Part shown: in pieces, positions 1 through 7,382 of the stretch | Layout: every line of letters begins with the position of its first letter | How positions within the stretch are numbered: the first letter of the stretch is position 1 | Source: Chloroflexota bacterium | Lineage (GTDB): Bacteria > Chloroflexota > Dehalococcoidia > UBA3495 | Length of the DNA: 17,500 nucleotides | Assembly: GCA_022563275.1 (NCBI GenBank) | Contig: JADFNR010000040.1 | Span: 1 to 17,500, forward strand | Direction: 5' to 3' | The notes under the pieces: generated by a model | Seen by the model: the letters and a program-made list of their open reading frames with translations, nothing else | Databases searched by the model: none | Told to the model about the DNA's origin: nothing | Position numbers and translations under genes: made by a program

Positions 1-595
1 GCAGTTTGTGGACCGCCGCGAAGTTCATGGCTTCGTGGGTCTCGCCCTGGCTGGTGGCCCCGTCGCCGAAATAGACCAAGACCACGGTTTTCTCGCCCGC
101 CATGCGGCATCCCAGGGCGTAACCCACCGACTGGGTCAGCCCGGCTGCCACCACGTTGGAGATCTGGATGATCTTGTGGGGCAGGTCCGCGCCTTGGAGC
201 GGGAACTGCCGGCCATTGCTGTATGGGTCCCCGGCCTTGCCCATGAATGACATCATCACCTGGACCGGAGTCAGCCCGGCGGCGACCTTCAGGGCTAGGT
301 CCCGGTAGTAGGGGAATAGAAAACAGTCGCCGTCTTTCTCGGCGGCCAGAAGGCTGCCCAACTGGGCGGCCTCATGGCCTTGGCTGGAGGCTGCGATGGG
401 CACCTTCCCCTGGCGGTTCAATGCCCAGATACGCTCGTCCAGAGACCGTGCTTGGATCATCCTGGTGTAATAGTCCACCAGGTCGGCGGTCTTGAGTCCT
501 TTGGGAAGTGGGGATTTGGAACGCGCCCCATTTGCGCCAGCGGTCCGGGTGCTGCCGCTGCTGGCCTGAGCGCGGGTCGTCCGCTTCCTCGGCAT
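1..595 (-). CDS. 2-oxoacid dehydrogenase E1 component, alpha subunit (partial, N-terminal part)
   Basis: This is the alpha subunit of a thiamine-diphosphate E1 enzyme of the pyruvate / branched-chain 2-oxoacid / acetoin dehydrogenase type. With the beta subunit it decarboxylates a 2-oxoacid and passes the acyl group to the lipoyl E2. From ATG at 595, 198 codons are visible and the frame stays open to base 1, so the C-terminus lies outside. The thiamine-diphosphate motif is clear: GDG at residues 177-179 and N191 in the NFAAV segment. The FPYYRDLAL stretch (94-102) is closest to branched-chain E1-alpha proteins. The first 35 or so residues are basic, low in complexity and probably a flexible tail. 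An AGGGAG ribosome site lies just upstream and a strong promoter lies at 754-782. The substrate cannot be decided without the beta subunit and E2, which would be expected to the left. Confidence 0.9.
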   Translation of the reverse strand, partial: MPRKRTTRAQASSGSTRTAGANGARSKSPLPKGLKTADLVDYYTRMIQARSLDERIWALNRQGKVPIAASSQGHEAAQLGSLLAAEKDGDCFLFPYYRDLALKVAAGLTPVQVMMSFMGKAGDPYSNGRQFPLQGADLPHKIIQISNVVAAGLTQSVGYALGCRMAGEKTVVLVYFGDGATSQGETHEAMNFAAVHKL

Positions 596-753
596 TGCTG
601 CTCCCTTTATCTAAGACGAGTCCGGGGCGGGTCCGGAGACGGCCCGGCTGTCTCAGAAAATAGAATTGGGGCTGGTCGGAAGCCCCGGTATGAAAACTGA
701 CTCGGGCCCGGCAGTCGAATCCGCGCTTATTTTCGTGTCTGCCTGGTGCCAGG

Positions 754-782
754 ATTATATATGGCGAAAAGGGGCACGGCAA
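754..782 (-). promoter_or_regulatory. Sigma-70-like promoter for the E1-alpha gene
   Basis: On the minus strand TTGCCG (777-782) and a perfect TATAAT (754-759) are separated by exactly 17 bases. Transcription would start near 747, giving a leader of about 150 bases before the ATG at 595. That leader contains a 6-bp hairpin (GGGGCT/AGCCCC, 668-686). The match is by eye only. Confidence 0.6.
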
Positions 783-873
783 ATCTCCGTCGATGCTGGC
801 CTGCTCTGAACCAGGTTGAAGACTCAGCGGCGCCAATGGCGGTTTCAAGATGGGGCTGTTGGACCGGCTGCCG

Positions 874-904
874 GGTCAATTTTGACCAGAATACAGTCAA
901 AATT
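874..904. promoter_or_regulatory. Inverted-repeat operator candidate (TTGAC half-sites)
   Basis: A perfect 9-bp inverted repeat, AATTTTGAC (878-886) and GTCAAAATT (896-904), is separated by 9 bases. It overlaps a second one, GGTCAA (874-879) and TTGACC (882-887), separated by two bases. Three TTGAC/GTCAA half-sites thus sit together in an A/T-rich patch about 90 bases upstream of the E1 promoter and about 40 bases upstream of the likely dnaA promoter. The geometry fits a dimeric regulator; which one is unknown. Confidence 0.45.
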
Positions 905-941
905 TCAAAATAATAAAAAACCAAATTGCCTCGATTCACCA

Positions 942-971
942 TTGACTTTTTCCCGCGGATGTTGCTAGTGT
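942..971 (+). promoter_or_regulatory. Candidate promoter toward dnaA
   Basis: TTGACT (942-947) is followed after 18 bases by TAGTGT (966-971), preceded by TG in the extended -10 position (TGCTAGTGT). The -35 is good and the -10 is weak. If used, the dnaA leader would be nearly 390 bases long. Confidence 0.4.
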
Positions 972-1365
972 CCCCATGTCACAGGCGATTGGCATCGGAA
1001 CGCCGGTGCACCGGTGGCGCAAGCGAAGACACCGGGGCTGGAACGAACAACTAATTTCCACCCGGCCAAGATGACGGCCGCTGCCGCAGGTGGCCAGTAG
1101 ATCAAAGGCAAAACATAACACGCGACGGTCCTTACTAAGGCCCGGCCGTTACCCCAAGTACCCTATCTGGTCTGGCGATTTTCAATTAGGGCGTTTAAGT
1201 CCCTGGATATCCTGTTGCCTTTTCCAAGGGCTTCAGGGTGAAACCCGGCGGAAAATCCGGGTATCTGAACACAAAAATCTGGCCCGGCGCACTGGATGCG
1301 CCGCGCATGCGAGGAGTGATGAGGGGGGAGAGTGTGGGAGCTGCAACTGGGGTGGGAGCAGGCTC

Positions 1366-2721
1366 ATGAGTGAGCCTACGGCCCGTGAGGTTTGGCGGGC
1401 AGTGTTGGGAGACCTCCAGTTGCAGCTTCCACGCCCTACCTTTGAGACCTGGCTGAAGCCCACTGAAGGCGTGGCCTACGACGGCAATACCTTCGTGGTT
1501 GAGGCGCCCAACTCCTTTGCCGTGGAGTGGTTGGAACGCCGGATGTATCACGCCCTCCAGAAGACCCTTAAAAAGGTTTCCGGCCGTGAACTCGAACTGG
1601 AATTAAAGGTAAAGTCCCAGGGCGATTTTTACGCCGTGGAGCAAGCGCCGCCGGCGCCGGACCAGGCAGCGGGCGCGACGCCAACTGCCCCTCCATTGTT
1701 CGAGATGCGGTCCTTCAACCCCAAGTATTCCTTTGAGTCCTTCGTCGCCGGGCCGTCTAACCGGCTGGCCCTGAGCGCTTCCAAAGCGGTTGCGGAATCC
1801 CCAGGCCAGGTCTACAACCCGTTGTACCTGCACTCGGGGGCCGGGCTGGGCAAGACCCATCTGCTGCAGGCCATCGGCAAGACCTGCGCCAGCCGGGGCA
1901 TGTCGGTGCTCTACGTGACCTCGGAGCAGTTCACCAACGAGTTCATCTCCGCCATTCGCAACCGCACCACCGAAGACTTCCGGCGCCGCTACCGCTCGGT
2001 CCAGGTGCTGCTAATCGACGACGTCCAGTTCCTGAGCGGCAAGGAACAGACCCATGAGGGTTTCTTCCATACCTTCAACGACCTGCATAACTCCGGGAAC
2101 CAGGTGGTCATCTCCGCGGACCGCCCACCCCGGGAACTGGCGTCCATGGAAGACCGGTTGCGCTCCCGCTTTGAGTGGGGCCTGATCGCCGACATCCAGC
2201 CGCCGGACCTGGAGACCCGCATGGCCATCCTGGCCAGCAAGGCCGGCCAGATGCGGGTCGAGGTGGAAGACAGCGTCATTGAGTTGATCGCCAAACGCGT
2301 TCAGCGAAACGTGCGGGAACTGGAGGGCAGCCTGAACCGGATGGTGGCCTATTCCCAGTTGATGAACGTGAACATCACTCTGGAAATGACCCTGCAGATA
2401 CTGAATGACATGGCCCCCGAGACGGCGGCCCGGTCCATCGATCCGCAGCGGATCTTCGAGCAGGTGGCCCTTTTCTACGCTCTTTCGGTGAGGGACCTGA
2501 TGGCCAAGAACCGCACCAAGAAGGTGGCCTTGGCCCGGCAGGTCGCGATGTATCTATTGATCTACGAGTTGGCGCTTTCCCCCACCCAGGTTGGCCGGCT
2601 GTTGGGTGGGCGCGACCACTCCACGGTGATTCACGGCGCCGGCAAGATCAACGGCGAGGTCGCCGAGGACGGGCAGATACGCCATGATGTTCTGGCGATC
2701 AAAGACGCGATCTTCGCTTAG
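1366..2721 (+). CDS. dnaA: Chromosomal replication initiator protein DnaA
   Basis: DnaA is the AAA+ ATPase that binds DnaA boxes, opens the origin and loads the replicative helicase; it also acts as a transcription factor. The ATG at 1366 gives 451 residues, normal for the family, with a GGGAG ribosome site 7 bases upstream and the usual N-terminal domain I (VWRAVLGDL, FETWLKP). A variable linker covers roughly residues 80-110. Walker A is GAGLGKTH at 158-165 and Walker B is LLIDD at 215-219. The C-terminal DNA-binding signature GGRDHSTVIH lies at 414-423 and is intact. The stop is two bases from the convergent PAP2 gene's stop, and a hairpin with a T-run about 55 bases further on may end the transcript. 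The open frame upstream of 1366 is rejected as coding. Confidence 0.97.
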   Translation: MSEPTAREVWRAVLGDLQLQLPRPTFETWLKPTEGVAYDGNTFVVEAPNSFAVEWLERRMYHALQKTLKKVSGRELELELKVKSQGDFYAVEQAPPAPDQAAGATPTAPPLFEMRSFNPKYSFESFVAGPSNRLALSASKAVAESPGQVYNPLYLHSGAGLGKTHLLQAIGKTCASRGMSVLYVTSEQFTNEFISAIRNRTTEDFRRRYRSVQVLLIDDVQFLSGKEQTHEGFFHTFNDLHNSGNQVVISADRPPRELASMEDRLRSRFEWGLIADIQPPDLETRMAILASKAGQMRVEVEDSVIELIAKRVQRNVRELEGSLNRMVAYSQLMNVNITLEMTLQILNDMAPETAARSIDPQRIFEQVALFYALSVRDLMAKNRTKKVALARQVAMYLLIYELALSPTQVGRLLGGRDHSTVIHGAGKINGEVAEDGQIRHDVLAIKDAIFA

Positions 2722-2723
2722 GG

Positions 2724-4787
2724 TTAGGTAGTCGGGTGTGGTGATTGACCTTGGCGGAGTGGGGAAATCCCCTTCTGGTCCCCCTTTGCGAAAGGGGGAC
2801 GTTGTTTTTTCGCCTCCGGATGCATGACCGGCGGTGCCAGCCAGCGGCCGATATGCGTTCTTCGGTAGAGTTTGAACGGCAGCTTCCAAGCCGCTTGGTC
2901 CAGCATGAGGCGCACCAAGATTTTGCTTCGCAACGGCGCGGATGCCAGATAGGCTACGCCTCCAACCGCGGGCAGCAGGGCTAACCCCATGACCAATGGG
3001 GTATGGACGTTGGGTAGCCGGTCAGCGCCCGCCTCAGGGTCACGCCTAAACCGCCTGATTTGGACCTTGGTCCAGAAAAACAGGGTCCACGTAAAACGCG
3101 CCAAACTTCGCATGCCGGGGATCGGAAGGGCGATGGCCACGCTCAAAATCAGGTGAACACCAAGGTGGCGGGTGGCGAGCCTGGCAGCGTCGGAAGCCAG
3201 GCGGACCCGCAACGCAGCGGCTTCGTAGGGAGCGATTCTGTTTTCTTTCTCCCACCGGTCTATACCGTTGTTCAAGAAGAGTTCCGCCGCGGCATCGGCG
3301 CCGGCCAGTGAGCTCATCAGGTGCTGGAACCGCGCTTTCAGATTCAACAAGCGATAGGTCCCGGCGATGAGGTGTCCAAAGACACGGGGTTCCGCGGCTT
3401 TCCAGGTGTTTATCGCTTCCTCCGCATGGTCGGTGGCGTGCTTAAGGGCCTTCACCCCATCGGACCCAAGGCTGCTGGTGAGGGCGGCTTCGTTGGCGCT
3501 GGTGAAATCCCGCAGTCTCGGGAAATCGATGTCGTCGAAGATGGGAAGGTTCCCACTTTTCAGTGAGGACCGGAATTGCCCCGGCGCCGGAAACAGGCTG
3601 ATCACCGCCGACTCCAGGTCGATGATCGTGTAATCTCCCTCGGCGGAAAGTATCAGGTTGGTGTGGGCATGGGGATTGCGCGGATTCACCTGCCAAACGG
3701 ATAATCCGGCCTCGGCGAAGATCGCGGAGACCTCTCCCATGAATCTCTGGGCCGGCGCGTCATTCTCCGCTACCTCTCCCGGAATAAACTCGGTGATGAA
3801 CCGGCAATTGCCGTGCTCGCAGTCGATGTCGGTCACCGGTGCTACCAGGTCTTTGCCAAAGCGATGGATGGTCAACAAGCTGGCGATCTGCCGGCGGTAT
3901 TTCCCGGCCTGTAGTGCGGCATTATTGGTTTCATAAGGGAATTTGGCTTGGAACGCCAACCAATAAAGCACCCGGACCAGCGGTGGGGGCCTGTAGACCT
4001 TGGTCGCGGTTCCCTCCACTGGGTCCAACACAACCACGCTTGCGATGGAACTCGCGACCGTGCAGCTGTCACAGGCCACAACCCCGGGATTCTCCTTGTT
4101 CTGCCAGGCGGACATCCATCTCGTTCCCCTGACGTACATAAATGTGGGGATTATGATCAGCAGCCAGATGGCAGCCAGCAGGTACCCGGCGGCCACATCG
4201 CTGGGAAAATGGTCCTGGACGTAGACTCGTGATGGTCCGACCGCCACGATGATGATTCCAAAAACGGCCAGGACCGGCAATAGAATCTTCGGTTTCATCT
4301 TGTAATAAACAGCCAAGAATCCCATGAAACCGAAGAATACCGTGGTGCCAAAGACATGGCCGCTGGGAAAGGCGGGTGCCGGGTTATCGGATGACGCCAG
4401 AGGCCGGCCGCGGTCCACGATCTCGCCCAGAGTGAAGTCGCCCAAGATGGCCACGGCGCCGATGGTAACGCCGACAGCAGTGAACACGATCGCCGGCCGC
4501 GTTTTCCCCAGTAACAGGAGGAACGTCACTCCCATCAGGCCATAGATAATCCCAGGCTCCGGGCCGGTTACGAATGAAACTATATCAAAGAATGTTGTTA
4601 GGCCCCGCAGGTCCCAACCGACGATCCAATCCATGACCCTGATGTCCTGGGATGGAGTCGGATTGTCCATGATAGTTTTGGTCAGCAGGGCAAGTGACGC
4701 TGCCAGAATCCCGACGGTAGCCAGCCAAAGCAGAGACCGGGTATTCAAAGCGGCCCTTACCGGAATATTTTGTGCCAATGTGGTCAT
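2724..4787 (-). CDS. PAP2-family membrane phosphatase fused to a kinase-like domain
   Basis: The protein has 687 residues. Residues about 17-220 are a multi-pass PAP2 (type 2 phosphatidic acid phosphatase) domain with all three signature blocks: the RP of DRGRP (128-129), PSGH (141-144) and SRVYVQDHFPSD (S186, R187, H193, D197). After a linker, residues about 245-400 resemble the APH/protein-kinase fold: K263 in ATKVYRP, a hinge-like FITEFIPG (330-337), a catalytic-loop-like HAHTNLIL (H375, N377) and IIDLE (D390, E392). The loop lacks a standard HxD aspartate, so activity is uncertain. A helical C-terminal part (about 470-655) includes hydrophobic stretches near 545-572 and 596-616. The last 25 or so residues (from PPFAKGD) are translated from repeat copy A, so the native end was probably changed by that insertion. 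The ATG at 4787 follows GGGGGAAGGACC. Known PAP2 enzymes dephosphorylate lipid phosphates; this substrate is unknown. Confidence 0.85.
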   Translation of the reverse strand: MTTLAQNIPVRAALNTRSLLWLATVGILAASLALLTKTIMDNPTPSQDIRVMDWIVGWDLRGLTTFFDIVSFVTGPEPGIIYGLMGVTFLLLLGKTRPAIVFTAVGVTIGAVAILGDFTLGEIVDRGRPLASSDNPAPAFPSGHVFGTTVFFGFMGFLAVYYKMKPKILLPVLAVFGIIIVAVGPSRVYVQDHFPSDVAAGYLLAAIWLLIIIPTFMYVRGTRWMSAWQNKENPGVVACDSCTVASSIASVVVLDPVEGTATKVYRPPPLVRVLYWLAFQAKFPYETNNAALQAGKYRRQIASLLTIHRFGKDLVAPVTDIDCEHGNCRFITEFIPGEVAENDAPAQRFMGEVSAIFAEAGLSVWQVNPRNPHAHTNLILSAEGDYTIIDLESAVISLFPAPGQFRSSLKSGNLPIFDDIDFPRLRDFTSANEAALTSSLGSDGVKALKHATDHAEEAINTWKAAEPRVFGHLIAGTYRLLNLKARFQHLMSSLAGADAAAELFLNNGIDRWEKENRIAPYEAAALRVRLASDAARLATRHLGVHLILSVAIALPIPGMRSLARFTWTLFFWTKVQIRRFRRDPEAGADRLPNVHTPLVMGLALLPAVGGVAYLASAPLRSKILVRLMLDQAAWKLPFKLYRRTHIGRWLAPPVMHPEAKKQRPPFAKGDQKGISPLRQGQSPHPTT
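2764..2800 (+). repeat. G/C-rich palindromic repeat, copy A (truncated)
   Basis: This copy keeps only the left part of the family: AAATCCCC, then a perfect 10-bp stem GTCCCCCTTT/AAAGGGGGAC around the loop GCG (2778-2800). The right half found in the other copies (4906-4994, 13139-13209, 14649-14735) is absent. Read on the minus strand it encodes part of the C-terminus of the PAP2 protein. Confidence 0.8.
2778..2810 (+). terminator. Probable intrinsic terminator of dnaA
   Basis: A perfect 10-bp G/C-rich stem with a 3-base loop (2778-2800) is followed by GTTG and six T residues (2805-2810). It lies 57 bases after the dnaA stop. The T-run exists only on the plus-strand side, so it should act on dnaA and not on the opposing gene, whose last codons it overlaps. 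Confidence 0.5.
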
Positions 4788-4905
4788 GGTCCTTCCCCCA
4801 GGCGTTTCTCGTTGCCGACCGTAATCAAGTCGTTCACTGCGTTAGATGTCCTGGTTGAATTTGCGGTTTTTGGGCTTTGGCCAAACGCGCTTTCGCGAAG
4901 TGGGG

Positions 4906-4994
4906 AAATCCCCCAGTGGTCCCCTTTTGCGAAAGGGGGACATTTCCTTAATCCCCCCGATCCGAATCGGGATAAAGGGGAATTGGGGGGATTT
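4906..4994 (+). repeat. G/C-rich palindromic repeat, copy B (full length)
   Basis: This 89-base copy begins AAATCCCCC and ends GGGGGGATTT, with imperfect terminal inverted repeats. The left arm holds the hairpin around TTTTGCGAAAGGGGG and the right arm holds CCCGATCCGAATCGGG (4956-4971). It sits between the divergent PAP2 and thiI genes and ends 28 bases before the thiI start. Confidence 0.85.
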
Positions 4995-5008
4995 GGGGAT
5001 TTATCGGG

Positions 5009-5014
5009 TACAAT
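5009..5014 (+). promoter_or_regulatory. thiI: Candidate -10 element of thiI (possible leaderless start)
   Basis: TACAAT ends 8 bases before the thiI ATG at 5023, so transcription would begin at or within a few bases of the start codon. There is no purine-rich ribosome site between them. The only -35-like sequence is TTGGGG (4983-4988) inside repeat copy B, with a long 20-base spacer. Confidence 0.4.
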
Positions 5015-5022
5015 AGCCCGGT

Positions 5023-6216
5023 ATGGAAGACCTCAAATCACACGCCATCGTCAAGACCCATGAACTGGCCCTGAAGGGCAAGAACCGCCCCTGGTTCATG
5101 CGCAAATTGACCGACAATCTCCGGACCGCCACCAAAGGGGCGGGTGTTGAGCGCGTCTGGCAAGGCCAGTTGTTTGTCGGCCTGACCCTGACCGATGAAT
5201 CCTGCTGGCCGGAGGTCAAGTCCCGGATCAAAGATGTATTCGGCGTGGCCAAGTTCTACAAAGCCTATGAACTGCCCCAGGACCTGGACGGCCTGAAGGC
5301 CCGGATCCCCCAATTTCTTGAGGGCCGCAGCTTCGACACGTTCCGCATCACCACTAACCGCGCCGACAAGCGGTTCCCCATGACGTCGGAGGAGGTCAAC
5401 CGGGACCTCGGAGCCTTTGTGAAAGACCTGACCGGGGCCCAGGTGAAACTCAAGGACCCGGAGCTAACCCTCTATGTGGATATTCAGGTCAAAGGGTTCT
5501 TGGTCTATTTCGATGAGGTGAAGGCCCACGGCGGCCTGCCGGTGGGAGTCAGCGGCAAGGTGGCGGTGATGCTGTCTGGGGGCATCGACTCGCCGGTGGC
5601 GGCTTGGCAAATGATGAAACGGGGCTGCCAGGCGATGTTCGTCCACTTCCACAGCTATCCTCTGGTGGACCGCACCTCCATGGAGAAGGCGGCTGAATTA
5701 GTGGAACACCTTACCCGGCACCAATACCAGTCCAACCTTTTCATGGCCCCGCTGGGCGAGATTCAGAAGAAGATCATCCTCACCTGCCCGCCGTCATACC
5801 GGGTGGTGCTCTACCGCCGGTTCATGGTCCGGATCACCGAGGTCCTGGCCAGACGCAACCGGGCCAAGGCCATCATCACCGGCGAGAGCTGCGGACAGGT
5901 AGCCTCCCAAACCCTGGAGAATATCGCCGTGGTGGACCAGTCGGCCGGCATGCCCATCCTCCGGCCGCTGATCGGTCACAACAAAGAAGAGATCGTCGAT
6001 ATGGCCCGGAAAATCGGCACCTTTTCCATTTCGATCCTTCCGGACCAGGACTGCTGCACCCTTTTCGTCCCGAAACATCCGGAGACCAAAGCCGACCTGG
6101 ACACCGTGCTGCGGTTGGAAGAGACCCTTTCGGTGGACGAGATGGTGCGGGAAGCGGTCGAGAACACCGAGCGCCGCCATTTCGCCTCTCCGGAGGCCGC
6201 CGCGCCGGCCCGGTAG
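5023..6216 (+). CDS. thiI: tRNA 4-thiouridine synthase ThiI
   Basis: ThiI adenylates uridine 8 of tRNA and transfers sulfur to make 4-thiouridine; in many bacteria it also helps supply sulfur for the thiamine thiazole ring. The 397 residues show the N-terminal ferredoxin-like part with the ELALKGKNR segment (about residues 14-22), a THUMP region, and the PP-loop SGGIDSP at 185-191. GESCGQVASQTLEN and DQDCCTLFVPKHP follow, as in ThiI proteins. The protein stops after this region and lacks the C-terminal rhodanese domain of the E. coli enzyme, as in Bacillus-type ThiI, so another sulfur carrier is expected. A TACAAT box sits 8 bases before the ATG with no ribosome site, suggesting a leaderless message. 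The squalene/phytoene synthase gene starts two bases after the stop. Confidence 0.95.
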   Translation: MEDLKSHAIVKTHELALKGKNRPWFMRKLTDNLRTATKGAGVERVWQGQLFVGLTLTDESCWPEVKSRIKDVFGVAKFYKAYELPQDLDGLKARIPQFLEGRSFDTFRITTNRADKRFPMTSEEVNRDLGAFVKDLTGAQVKLKDPELTLYVDIQVKGFLVYFDEVKAHGGLPVGVSGKVAVMLSGGIDSPVAAWQMMKRGCQAMFVHFHSYPLVDRTSMEKAAELVEHLTRHQYQSNLFMAPLGEIQKKIILTCPPSYRVVLYRRFMVRITEVLARRNRAKAIITGESCGQVASQTLENIAVVDQSAGMPILRPLIGHNKEEIVDMARKIGTFSISILPDQDCCTLFVPKHPETKADLDTVLRLEETLSVDEMVREAVENTERRHFASPEAAAPAR

Positions 6217-6218
6217 CC

Positions 6219-7301
6219 ATGGCCCAGACGACCACTCCCGGTGGGCTGCCCAGCATCGACCCCTCCCGCCGCGACCGGATTTTGCAGGATGTCCTCAAGG
6301 GCGTATCCCGCTCTTTCTACCTGACCCTCCGCGTACTTCCCAAGAACCTGCGCGAACCGATGGGATTAGCCTACCTGCTGGCCCGCGCCGCCGACACGAT
6401 CTCCGACCGCCGGCGCGCCGGGTCCTCTGGGGCACGGCTTGAGGACCTGCTCACTTTTCGGACTCAGGTGACTGGCCCGGCCGACTTTGATGTCTTGCAG
6501 GGATTGGTCTCCCGATCGATGGATGGCGCATCGTCCCCCCAAGAGCAGGCCCTGTTCGGGTCGCTGGCCGATGCCTTTGCTCTGCTGGAATCGCTGGACG
6601 CCGCCGACCGGGAGCAGGTCAGATGGGTGGTTGGCACGCTGACCCAGGGCATGGAGATGGACCTCAACACGTTCCCAGCTGAGGACTCGGGAGGATTGGC
6701 GGCGTTATCAACCGGCGCCGACCTGGACCGCTACACCTATCTGGTGGCCGGATGTGTCGGCGAGTTTTGGACCAGCGTAACCGCCGCCCACCAGCCCAGC
6801 TTGAAGATATGGGACGTGGCGAAGATGTCGGAGTTGGGAGTCCGGTTCGGCAAGGCTTTGCAGTTGACCAATGTCCTGCGGGACATCCCCCGGGACCTGC
6901 GCGGCGGCCGGTGCTATCTCCCCGCCGACGAGTTGGCGGCGGCCGGCCTCGTCGCTGAGGACCTGCTGGACCCGGCGAACGAGGGACGCGCCAGACAAGT
7001 CCTCATCCCGTGGATGCAGACTGCCCTGGGTCATTTCGAAGCCGCCGAGGAATACCTGCTGGCAGTGCCGCGCCGCTCGGTCCGGTTGCGGTTGGCCTGC
7101 CTGTGGCCGTTGTTGTTGGGTCTGGCCACACTGGCCCGCCTGGCCCGCGGCGGAAAGTGGCTGGACCCTGATACCACCACGAAGGTCAGCCGCCGCTGGG
7201 TCTACCGCATGATTGCCCTCTCGCTACCCGCCGTTTTCTCCAACCACCTCCTCCGGCGCTGGATCAGCAGCTTACGCCGCCAGGTGGAAGACGCTATATA
7301 A
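6219..7301 (+). CDS. Squalene/phytoene synthase family protein
   Basis: Enzymes of this family join two prenyl diphosphates head to head, making squalene from farnesyl-PP or phytoene from geranylgeranyl-PP. The 360 residues carry both aspartate-rich motifs: DTISD at 59-63 and NVLRDIPRD at 218-226, followed by the characteristic GGRCYLP (229-235). VSRSFYLTLRVLP (29-41) and YLVAGCVGEFWT (174-185) resemble squalene synthases more than CrtB. The C-terminal region (about 290-350) has hydrophobic stretches that could hold it at the membrane. The ATG is two bases after the thiI stop, so the two are almost certainly cotranscribed. No other hopanoid or carotenoid gene is in the window, so the end product is not known. 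Confidence 0.88.
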   Translation: MAQTTTPGGLPSIDPSRRDRILQDVLKGVSRSFYLTLRVLPKNLREPMGLAYLLARAADTISDRRRAGSSGARLEDLLTFRTQVTGPADFDVLQGLVSRSMDGASSPQEQALFGSLADAFALLESLDAADREQVRWVVGTLTQGMEMDLNTFPAEDSGGLAALSTGADLDRYTYLVAGCVGEFWTSVTAAHQPSLKIWDVAKMSELGVRFGKALQLTNVLRDIPRDLRGGRCYLPADELAAAGLVAEDLLDPANEGRARQVLIPWMQTALGHFEAAEEYLLAVPRRSVRLRLACLWPLLLGLATLARLARGGKWLDPDTTTKVSRRWVYRMIALSLPAVFSNHLLRRWISSLRRQVEDAI

Positions 7302-7302
7302 T
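7297..7302 (+). promoter_or_regulatory. Possible -10 element for the cupin/dehydrogenase pair
   Basis: A perfect TATAAT overlaps the stop codon of the preceding synthase gene and lies 80 bases before the cupin ATG. No good -35 is present at 16-18 bases upstream (ACGCCG at 17), so it may be chance. Confidence 0.25.
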
Positions 7303-7334
7303 CCCCCGTGAAATGAGGCCGCCCCAAAATAATT

Positions 7335-7366
7335 AGCTGATAGCTGAAAGCTGATGGCTGACAGCT
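7335..7366 (+). repeat. 32-base heptad repeat (NGCTGAN), copy 1
   Basis: Four 7-base units, each with the core GCTGA, are followed by AGCT, for exactly 32 bases. A copy of the same length and period is found on the other strand at 14587-14618. It lies between the synthase stop and the cupin start, leaving 16 bases for the cupin ribosome site. Confidence 0.75.
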
Positions 7367-7382
7367 TGAACTGGAGTGAATA

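Larger units (their letters stand above)
596..1365. other. 770-base divergent intergenic region with structured dnaA leader
   Basis: No convincing gene lies between the divergent E1-alpha and dnaA genes. The dnaA side holds a perfect 12-bp palindrome CCGGTGCACCGG (1003-1014), an odd palindrome CCTTACTAAGG (1130-1140), a hairpin ACCCGG/CCGGGT (1243-1262) and a hairpin GGCGCA/TGCGCC (1286-1302). The dnaA frame stays open upstream to 1090, but that extension has no DnaA-like sequence. No exact TTATCCACA DnaA box was seen, so an origin here is not supported, although the A/T-rich patch at about 890-925 would suit one. I did not recognise a 4.5S, 6S, tmRNA or RNase P RNA. Confidence 0.5.

Noticed and set aside
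1090..1365. N-terminal extension of dnaA in the same frame, from a GTG at 1090
   Set aside because: The 92 extra residues do not resemble DnaA and hold hairpins and repeats of the leader; the ATG at 1366 has a ribosome site and the normal DnaA start.
890..1365. Replication origin next to dnaA
   Set aside because: The A/T-rich patch is suggestive, but no exact DnaA box is present and GC skew was not computed, so an origin cannot be claimed.
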